Source: Betaproteobacteria bacterium (lineage in GTDB: Bacteria; Pseudomonadota; Gammaproteobacteria; Burkholderiales; SG8-41). From it: DNA of 37,349 bases. Positions within the stretch are counted from its first letter, which is position 1. Each line of letters starts with the position of its first letter. The stretch spans positions 1-37,349 of the forward strand of contig VGID01000039.1 of NCBI GenBank assembly GCA_016868035.1. The letters are read 5' to 3'. The notes beneath the pieces are model-generated. The model was not told the DNA's origin. It did no database searches and saw only the letters and a list, made by a program, of their open reading frames with translations. The translations under genes and the position numbers were made by a program. Below, piece after piece: positions 32,072 to 37,349 of this stretch.

Positions 32072-33462
32072 GCGCGCAGCAACGGGCGCAGCTCGCGCGC
32101 GTCGCCGAGCGCCTCGATCCCCCACACCGCATCGCACAGCGCGCGCGCTTTTTTCTTCCCGAGTATGGGCGCGACGAGATGGAAGCATTTCTCATCGACC
32201 TCAGTGCGTGTCATCGGGTTCTGGGCGGTGCCGCGCACTGCCTTGGTGTGGTGCCTTAACTCGCGGCCGTCCTTGAGCCGCAGCTCGACGATGCCCTGGC
32301 GCGAGGGCATGGCGCGCGTGAGCGCCTCGTCGCCGTGGAGCTCGATGCGGCTTCGCAGAGCGAGCACGCGTGAATCGCGCATGCGCTTCTCGTCGTGCGC
32401 CGACTCGAACGTGACGATGCCGTCGAGCAGCATGACGGCGCACATGTGCTGCATGCAGATGTCGGGCATGGCGCGGTTGTCGGTCGTGTTGGCGCCCTGG
32501 CGCGCCACCCGGATGACAAGGCGCTCGAGGTCCTCGGCACGGACGCGGTGGGTGCGGATCAACTCGAGCAGCGAGTCGAGCGGGGCCTGGATGGGCGAGC
32601 CTACCGACCAGCGCTTGATGTTGGTGTTCATGATCTCGTAAGTGGATCCGAGCTCGTGCGCGAGGCGCTTTGGCTCGGGTGACCGCCCGATGCGGCGCGT
32701 CTCGTCGTAGGCGACGAAGAAACCGCGCTCTCCGGAAAAGACATCCTCCACGCCGGTGAAGCCCGAGGCCACCATCGCCGCGGCGGCGACCCCGTTGCGC
32801 GCGGGCATGCCGCCGAAATCGAACGCCTTCTCGACGTGCTCCTCGTCGCGCATCCAGCACGAGATCCCCGAGCACTGCTGTGCAGCATAGGAGAGCAGCC
32901 AGCGTGCCTCGCCGGCATCGAGCCCCGCAAGGGCTCCCGCCGCGGCCGCCGCCCCGAACGTGGGCCCGAAGCTGTGCGTCGAATGGCCCACGTCGCGGAA
33001 GTCATAGGCGTGCAGCGCCATGGTGAGCCGGCAGCCGACGTCGTAGCCGAGCGCAACGGCACGCAGGAATTGCCCGCCGTTACGCCGCTCGCGCTCCGCC
33101 ATCGCCAGCGCGGCGGGCACCACGCCGCAGCCGGGGTGGGTGAGCGAGGGCGCGTGGGAGTCGTCGGTCTCGTCGGCGTGCGCGAGCATGCCGTTGGCGA
33201 GCGCCGCGAGCTCGGCGGTGGTGAGCAGGCGCGTGCCTACGACGCAGGACTGCTTCGCGCCGCCCAGGCTCTTCACGTACGCGACGGCCCGGCGCCCAGG
33301 CAGCAGCCGTGAGCCCGACACCATCGCCGCGAGCGTGTCGAGCAGGTGGTGCTTGGTCTTTTCCACGACTTCGCGCGGCAGGGGGCGCTTGAGCGCGTCT
33401 GCGATGTAGGTTGAGAGCTCCCTCATCACCGGGGAAATTTCAGATTTCGCCTTCGACTTCAT
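32068..33462 (-). CDS. MmgE/PrpD family protein (second copy)
   Basis: The 464 residues match MmgE/PrpD along their length. ANGMLAHADETDDSH near residues 91-105, SLTHPGCGVVPAALA, HSTHSFGPTFGAAAAAGAL and GMPARNGVAAAAMVASG correspond to the family core. The dehydratase family acts on methylcitrate-like and related substrates. It differs from the first copy (for example LTHPGCGV instead of YHPGSPVI), so it is an old paralogue and not a recent duplicate. It is followed by a gap of 109 bp to the SDR gene, so the two may share a transcript. The TAA stop comes from the heptad repeat. Confidence 0.85.
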   Translation of the reverse strand: MKSKAKSEISPVMRELSTYIADALKRPLPREVVEKTKHHLLDTLAAMVSGSRLLPGRRAVAYVKSLGGAKQSCVVGTRLLTTAELAALANGMLAHADETDDSHAPSLTHPGCGVVPAALAMAERERRNGGQFLRAVALGYDVGCRLTMALHAYDFRDVGHSTHSFGPTFGAAAAAGALAGLDAGEARWLLSYAAQQCSGISCWMRDEEHVEKAFDFGGMPARNGVAAAAMVASGFTGVEDVFSGERGFFVAYDETRRIGRSPEPKRLAHELGSTYEIMNTNIKRWSVGSPIQAPLDSLLELIRTHRVRAEDLERLVIRVARQGANTTDNRAMPDICMQHMCAVMLLDGIVTFESAHDEKRMRDSRVLALRSRIELHGDEALTRAMPSRQGIVELRLKDGRELRHHTKAVRGTAQNPMTRTEVDEKCFHLVAPILGKKKARALCDAVWGIEALGDARELRPLLRA

Positions 33463-33540
33463 CCGAAATTTCCTGAAATGAATGTCGTTGAGTTCATGTT
33501 CTCGGAATTGTTTCCTGCTTCCTGCTATCGTTTTCCATCG

Positions 33541-33572
33541 GGAATTTGTCGGGCTGGAGGCCGGAAAATTCC
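33541..33572. repeat. Imperfect hairpin after the SDR stop codon (AATTTTCCGG type)
   Basis: GGAATTTGTCGG (33541-33552) and CCGGAAAATTCC (33561-33572) pair with two mismatches and an 8-nt loop. The outer end touches the TAG stop of the SDR gene. The exact word GGAATTTGTCGG occurs again at 34363-34374, on the other side of the gene. The sequence is related to the hairpin at 11628-11661. Confidence 0.6.
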
Positions 33573-34348
33573 TAGGGCATTAAGCCGCCGCCGTTCACGT
33601 GTATGGACTGGCCCGTGATGTAGCGCGCGTCGGGTCCGCAGAGCAGGCGCACGATGGAGGCGACTTCCTCGGGCTCGCCGCGGCGCCCGAGCGGCGGGAG
33701 CGAGCGCCGGTACTCGGGCAGCTCTGGAGCGCTTGCCGAGCCGCGCGTGGTGTTCACCGTCCCCGGGACGACGCAGTTCACCGTGATGTTGTGGGGCGCC
33801 AGATCGAGCGCGAGCGCCTTGGTCATGCCGGCGAGGCCCGCCTTGCTCGTCACCACATGCGCGCGGCGCTCTGCGCCCTTGTGACCGGTCTGGCCACCGA
33901 TGTTGACGATAGCCCCGGCCCCGGCGCGCGCGAGGTGCGGCACGCACGCCTGCGAGCAGATGAACGCGCCGTCGAGGACGATGCCGAGCACCTCGCGCCA
34001 CTCCTCCAGTTTCATTTCCGCGAAGGCCGTCTCCTTGCGTACCGCGGCGTTGTTCACGAGTATGTCGATCCGGCCGAAGCCCCGCACCGTCTCGCCGACC
34101 ATTTTTGCCACGGCTTCCGGGTCCGTGACGTCGGCGATGTGGAACGCCGACTTTCCGCCCGCGCGCTCGATCAGCGCCACGGTCTCCTCCACCGCTTCGC
34201 GCGAGGTGTGCGCGTTGACCATCACCGAGGCGCCGCCCGCGGCCAGCGAGCGGGCGATGGCGCGCCCGATGTTGCGCGCGCCGCCCGTGACGAGCGCGAC
34301 TTTTCCGGCGAGCTCGTCGCCGCTCCTCATCCCTATAACACTCGCCAT
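33572..34348 (-). CDS. SDR-fold protein with substituted catalytic tetrad
   Basis: From the ATG at 34348 (Shine-Dalgarno GGGAGA) the protein has 258 residues. The Rossmann motif TGGARNIG (21-28), NNAA (99-102) and the C-terminal RYITGQSIHVNGG are typical classical SDR. The catalytic residues are not kept: Ser becomes G152 (VNIGGQTG), Tyr becomes V165 (HVVTSK) and Asn becomes V124. Only K169 remains. The reading frame and the rest of the fold are intact, so it is probably functional. It may bind NAD(P) for a non-oxidoreductase role or use other residues. The longer open frame to 34798 is rejected. Its neighbours are MmgE/PrpD and, divergently, purE. Confidence 0.8.
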   Translation of the reverse strand: MASVIGMRSGDELAGKVALVTGGARNIGRAIARSLAAGGASVMVNAHTSREAVEETVALIERAGGKSAFHIADVTDPEAVAKMVGETVRGFGRIDILVNNAAVRKETAFAEMKLEEWREVLGIVLDGAFICSQACVPHLARAGAGAIVNIGGQTGHKGAERRAHVVTSKAGLAGMTKALALDLAPHNITVNCVVPGTVNTTRGSASAPELPEYRRSLPPLGRRGEPEEVASIVRLLCGPDARYITGQSIHVNGGGLMP

Positions 34349-34486
34349 TGCGTGATCTCCCAGGAATTTGTCGGACTTGCCCCCCTGCAATTTCCCAGAA
34401 CAGCCGGGGCTTTTTCCGGCACGGGCGATTCTAGCATCGGCCCGCGAGCGCCCGCCGCATGATGCTCGGGCTGCGCGGGGTTCGAG

Positions 34487-34492
34487 TACAAT
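34487..34492 (+). promoter_or_regulatory. Candidate -10 box (TACAAT) for purEKC
   Basis: TACAAT lies 27 bp before the GTG start of purE. The -35 region is weak. The context TACAATACG is the same as before the thioesterase gene. No PurR-like palindrome is seen near it. Confidence 0.45.
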
Positions 34493-34519
34493 ACGGCACT
34501 TCGCGTGCGGGGGCGGACG

Positions 34520-35017
34520 GTGGCTAAAGTGCTGGTCGGCATCGTGATGGGAAGCAAGAGCGACTGGGAGGTCATGCAGCACGCGGCGCGCCAGGTCGAA
34601 GAGTTCGGCGTCGCGTACGAGGCCCGGGTCGTGTCGGCCCACCGCACGCCGGACCTGCTCTATGCGTACGCCGAACGCGCCGAGAAACGCGGACTGAAGT
34701 GCATCATCGCCGGGGCTGGCGGCGCCGCGCACCTGCCGGGGATGCTCGCCGCCAAGACGATCGTGCCGGTGCTCGGGGTGCCCGTGCCCTCGCGCCACCT
34801 GAGGGGCCTCGATTCGCTGCTTTCGATCGCGCAGATGCCCAGGGGCGTTCCGGTAGCGACGTTCGCGGTCGGGGAGGCGGGCGCGGCCAACGCGGGATTG
34901 TTCGCCGTGGCGCTGCTTGCGCGCGGGGACGCGCCGCTCGCGAAGCGGCTCGCGCGCTTCCGCGCGCGGCAGACGCGGGCGGTGAAGGCGATGAAACTGC
35001 CCAAACCCGCGAGATGA
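34520..35017 (+). CDS. purE: N5-carboxyaminoimidazole ribonucleotide mutase
   Basis: With GTG at 34520 the protein has 165 residues (GTG at 34505 would add five). It is class I Pur[11 protein letters not shown] at 7-16, SAHRTP with H41 as the catalytic His, and [12 protein letters not shown]. It moves the carboxyl group from N5-CAIR to C4 in purine synthesis and works with PurK. Its TGA overlaps the purK ATG (ATGA), so the two are translationally coupled. Confidence 0.95.
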   Translation: MAKVLVGIVMGSKSDWEVMQHAARQVEEFGVAYEARVVSAHRTPDLLYAYAERAEKRGLKCIIAGAGGAAHLPGMLAAKTIVPVLGVPVPSRHLRGLDSLLSIAQMPRGVPVATFAVGEAGAANAGLFAVALLARGDAPLAKRLARFRARQTRAVKAMKLPKPAR

Positions 35018-36159
35018 TCTTTCCGGACGCGATGCTCGGCATGCTGGGAGGCGGCCAGCTCGGGCGCATGTTCACGCTCGCGGCGCACAGCATGGGCTAC
35101 CGCGTCACGGTGCTCGACCCGGATTTCCTGAGCCCGGCGGGCGCGATCGCCGACGTGCACCTGAAGGCCGCCTACCAGGACCGCGAGGAGCTCGGGCGGC
35201 TCGCCGAGACTTGCCTCGCCGTGACGACCGAGTTCGAGAACGTGCCGGCGGAGAGCCTGCGCTGGCTCGCAGCACATTGCGCGGTGCGGCCCGCGGGTGA
35301 AGCCGTGGCGGTCGTTCAGGACCGGATCCGCGAGAAGCGCTTCCTGCAGGCGAACGGCTTTCCGCTCGGGGCGTTCGCCGTCATCGAGAGCGAGGCCGAC
35401 CTCGGGAAACTCGACGCATCGCTCCTGCCCGGCATCCTCAAGCGCGCCCGGTTCGGCTACGACGGCAAGGGACAGGCGGCCGTGGAGACTCTCGAAGAAG
35501 CGCGTGCGGCATTCGCGGCACTGGGTGCGGAGCCTTGCGTGCTGGAGCGCCGGCTCGCGCTGTGGTGCGAGGTATCGGTCGTCGTCGCGCGCGGCGCGGA
35601 CGGGCAGGCGGTGAGTTTCCCCGTCGCGGAAAACCGGCATCGCAACGGCATACTCGATGTCACGATCGTGCCCGCGACCGTCCCGGGCGAGCTCGCCCGC
35701 AAAGCGGAGCGCATCGCGGTCGAGGCCGCGGAGCGGCTCGGCTACTGCGGGGTGCTCGCCGTCGAGTTCTTCGTGACTGCCGACCGGCAGCTTCTCGCCA
35801 ACGAGATCGCGCCGCGCCCGCACAACAGCGGCCATTACACGATCGACGCCTGTGTCACGTCGCAATTCGAGCAGCAGGTGCGCACCTTGTGCGGGCTGCC
35901 GCTCGGCGACCCGCGGCTGCTCTCGCCGATCGTGATGGTGAATCTCCTGGGCGAAGCGTGGAAGCGCGGGGAGCCTGCGTGGGACGTGGTGCTCAAGCAC
36001 CCGGACGCGAAGCTGCATCTTTACGGCAAGCACGAAGCGCGACCGGGACGGAAAATGGGCCATTTCACCGTGCTGGGGAGCACCGCGGAAGCCGCGCTCG
36101 ACCGCGCGCTCGCGATCCGCGCCACGCTGTGCCCAGAGCTCGCGCTGGAGCCGGCCTGA
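35014..36159 (+). CDS. purK: N5-carboxyaminoimidazole ribonucleotide synthase
   Basis: From the ATG that overlaps the purE stop the protein has 381 residues. [10 protein letters not shown] near 11-20 is the PurK N-terminal signature, and [13 protein letters not shown] matches the AIR site. The ATP-grasp domain has the [12 protein letters not shown] loop and the metal-site motif [16 protein letters not shown]. The C-terminus has KMGHFTVLG. It uses ATP and bicarbonate to make N5-CAIR from AIR. Upstream frames that reach 34699 are rejected. The purC start is 23 bp downstream. Confidence 0.96.
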   Translation: MIFPDAMLGMLGGGQLGRMFTLAAHSMGYRVTVLDPDFLSPAGAIADVHLKAAYQDREELGRLAETCLAVTTEFENVPAESLRWLAAHCAVRPAGEAVAVVQDRIREKRFLQANGFPLGAFAVIESEADLGKLDASLLPGILKRARFGYDGKGQAAVETLEEARAAFAALGAEPCVLERRLALWCEVSVVVARGADGQAVSFPVAENRHRNGILDVTIVPATVPGELARKAERIAVEAAERLGYCGVLAVEFFVTADRQLLANEIAPRPHNSGHYTIDACVTSQFEQQVRTLCGLPLGDPRLLSPIVMVNLLGEAWKRGEPAWDVVLKHPDAKLHLYGKHEARPGRKMGHFTVLGSTAEAALDRALAIRATLCPELALEPA

Positions 36160-36182
36160 CGGCTTGCCGCTACCGAGCCGCG

Positions 36183-37079
36183 ATGACCGCGACCGACGCG
36201 CCGCTGTTCCAGTCCGATCTGAAGAGCCTGCCGCTCGTGCATCGGGGCAAGGTACGCGACCTCTACGCGGTGGGCGAAGACAAGCTGCTCGTCGTCCAGT
36301 CCGACCGTCTTTCAGCGTTCGACGTGATCCTGCCCACACCGATACCGCGCAAGGGCAAGGTGCTCACCGAGCTGTCGCTGTTCTGGTTCCGCAAGCTCGC
36401 GCACGTCGTGCCCAACCACCTGACCGGCATCGCTCCGGAATCGGTGGTCGCGAAGGAGGAACGGGCCCAAATCGAGGGGCGGGCGATGGTGGTGAGGAAG
36501 TTCTCGCCGCTCAAGATCGAGGCGGTGGTGCGCGGCTACGTGATCGGGTCCGGATGGAAGGATTACCAGTCGAGCGGGATGATCTGCGGTATCCGGCTGC
36601 CGCCGGGGCTCAAGCAGGCGCAGAAGCTGCCGCAGCCCATCTTCACGCCGGCGACCAAGGCGCCGGCCGGGAGCCACGACGAGAACATCCCGTTCGAGGA
36701 GGCGGCATCCATCGTCGGCGACCGAAGGCTCGCCGAGCGGGTGCGCGAAATCTCGATTCGTCTGTATACCGAGGCGGCCGATTATGCGGCGACGCGCGGC
36801 ATCGTCATCGCCGATACCAAGTTCGAGTTCGGGACGGGCGCGGACGGCGCGCCGGTGCTGATCGACGAGATTTTCACGCCGGACTCCTCGCGCTTCTGGC
36901 CGGCATCGGAATACCGCACCGGCGTGAGCCCGCCCTCGTTCGACAAGCAGTTCGTCCGCGACTGGCTCGAGACGCAGCCCTGGAACAAGAAGCACCCCGC
37001 GCCCGCGCTGCCGCCCGACGTGCTCGCGAAGACCTCCGAGAAGTACCGCGAGGCGCTGCGGCTGCTCACCGCGAATTAA
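36183..37079 (+). CDS. purC: SAICAR synthase (long form)
   Basis: The 298-residue protein is the long type of phosphoribosylaminoimidazole-succinocarboxamide synthase, as in yeast Ade1 and many betaproteobacteria, rather than the 237-residue E. coli type. [34 protein letters not shown] and [10 protein letters not shown] are the ATP- and CAIR-binding motifs, and [15 protein letters not shown] closes the core. It joins CAIR and aspartate with ATP. The ATG at 36183 has no strong Shine-Dalgarno. The stop TAA is in the motif AATTAACCGCCAAG, which is nearly the same as the end of the nonad element at 1593. Confidence 0.96.
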   Translation: MTATDAPLFQSDLKSLPLVHRGKVRDLYAVGEDKLLVVQSDRLSAFDVILPTPIPRKGKVLTELSLFWFRKLAHVVPNHLTGIAPESVVAKEERAQIEGRAMVVRKFSPLKIEAVVRGYVIGSGWKDYQSSGMICGIRLPPGLKQAQKLPQPIFTPATKAPAGSHDENIPFEEAASIVGDRRLAERVREISIRLYTEAADYAATRGIVIADTKFEFGTGADGAPVLIDEIFTPDSSRFWPASEYRTGVSPPSFDKQFVRDWLETQPWNKKHPAPALPPDVLAKTSEKYREALRLLTAN

Positions 37080-37138
37080 CCGCCAAGGCGCGGACAAAAA
37101 CGAACCTCTCACCGGGGAGGACGCGGAGGACGCAGAGG
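37074..37138. repeat. Nonad repeat element (CCGCCAAG and GGAGGACGC types)
   Basis: AATTAACCGCCAAGGCGC at 37074-37091 matches 16 of 18 bases with 1593-1610 and carries the purC stop codon. Two perfect nonads GGAGGACGC follow at 37116-37133, with a partial AGAGGAAAA after them. The opposing arm is not clear. Confidence 0.65.
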
Positions 37139-37254
37139 AAAAGCAGGAACAGGAACTGAACAACACGCAGTAGGCCCTTTCGTATTTCATCACGCCCGCA
37201 GTCAACGTCCCGGCGTCGCGCCGAGGTAAGATCAAAAAGTGTGTAAATGAGGAA

Positions 37255-37330
37255 GGCGGCGTAGCCTTTCGGTTGGAAGCTTGACTTCAACCAACGCCCG
37301 GTTAGCGCCGGGGTGAAAGGAGACGCCACC
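37255..37330 (+). promoter_or_regulatory. Possible structured leader (three-stem) before the last gene
   Basis: GGCGGCGT (37255-37262) can pair with ACGCCACC (37323-37330) with one mismatch, closing a junction. Inside, GTTGG (37272-37276) pairs with CCAAC (37291-37295), extended by AAG with CTT, and CCCGG (37297-37301) pairs with CCGGG (37308-37312). The closing stem lies between the Shine-Dalgarno-like AAGGAGA and the ATG at 37332, so folding could cover the start. A possible -10 box TAAGAT is at 37227-37232. I do not recognise a known riboswitch class. Confidence 0.35.
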
Positions 37331-37331
37331 C

Positions 37332-37349
37332 ATGAAAGAGAAGACCACA
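37332..37349 (+). CDS. Start of an unidentified gene (cut by window edge)
   Basis: An ATG follows the Shine-Dalgarno AAGGAGA at a normal distance. Only six codons (MKEKTT) are in the window, so the product cannot be named. It is preceded by the possible structured leader. Confidence 0.45.

Noticed and set aside
37255-37330. Known riboswitch (TPP, cobalamin, c-di-GMP, SAM, glycine, guanidine)
   Set aside because: None of the conserved core motifs of these classes could be matched by eye.
1-37349. tRNA or rRNA genes
   Set aside because: No stretch with a T-loop GGTTCRA and matching acceptor stem, and no rRNA core sequence, was noticed.

Overview
The window is high-GC DNA that most resembles a betaproteobacterium of the Burkholderiales type. 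This is an inference from four orphan Bug/TctC periplasmic binding proteins, many ADP-forming acyl-CoA ligase, CaiB/BaiF and MmgE/PrpD genes, the long form of PurC, and sigma-70 -10 boxes of the TACAAT type. No rRNA, tRNA, CRISPR array or prophage is visible. The left edge holds the start of a probable IS630-type transposase reading out of the window.

Layout. 249-4079 (+): a stand-alone biotin carboxylase, then a split ADP-forming acyl-CoA ligase (beta then alpha). 4217-7530 (+): an iron-alcohol-dehydrogenase homologue that has lost its metal ligands, a small secreted protein with a good terminator, a FlK-like hot-dog thioesterase and a Bug protein. 7558-15576 (-): a string of genes read leftward, namely a 2-hydroxyacid dehydrogenase, two Bug proteins, an enoyl-CoA hydratase, an EamA permease, a third Bug protein of this string, an alpha/beta hydrolase and a PuuE-like deacetylase. 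15702-17505 (+): dapE and a BCP-like peroxiredoxin. 17513-28515 (-): a LeuC/LeuD-type hydro-lyase pair with an isocitrate-lyase-family enzyme, a beta-CASP hydrolase coupled to a histidine phosphatase, a CaiB/BaiF CoA-transferase, a MmgE/PrpD protein, a fused ADP-forming acyl-CoA ligase and an acyl-CoA dehydrogenase. 28778-31978 (+): a complete TRAP transporter (DctP, DctQ, DctM). 32068-34348 (-): a second MmgE/PrpD protein and an SDR without the catalytic Ser and Tyr. 34520-37079 (+): purE-purK-purC. At the right edge a possible structured leader precedes a gene that is cut off.

Taken together, about three quarters of the genes fit uptake of organic acids (Bug, TRAP), their activation to CoA esters (ADP-forming ligases, CoA-transferase), and beta-oxidation-like or alkylmalate/alkylcitrate-like breakdown (acyl-CoA dehydrogenase, enoyl-CoA hydratase, MmgE/PrpD, LeuCD-like plus lyase, thioesterase). 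The pur and dap genes are housekeeping. No transcription regulator gene is present.

The most unusual signal is between the genes. At least thirteen gaps hold inverted-repeat elements whose arms are short tandem words of 7 bp or 9 bp, with a different word at each locus but the same design. They begin at or inside the stop codon of the neighbouring gene in many cases and often run up to the next start codon, leaving no Shine-Dalgarno sequence. In most 7-bp elements the words contain TAA or TGA reading inward, so a run of three units gives a stop in every frame.
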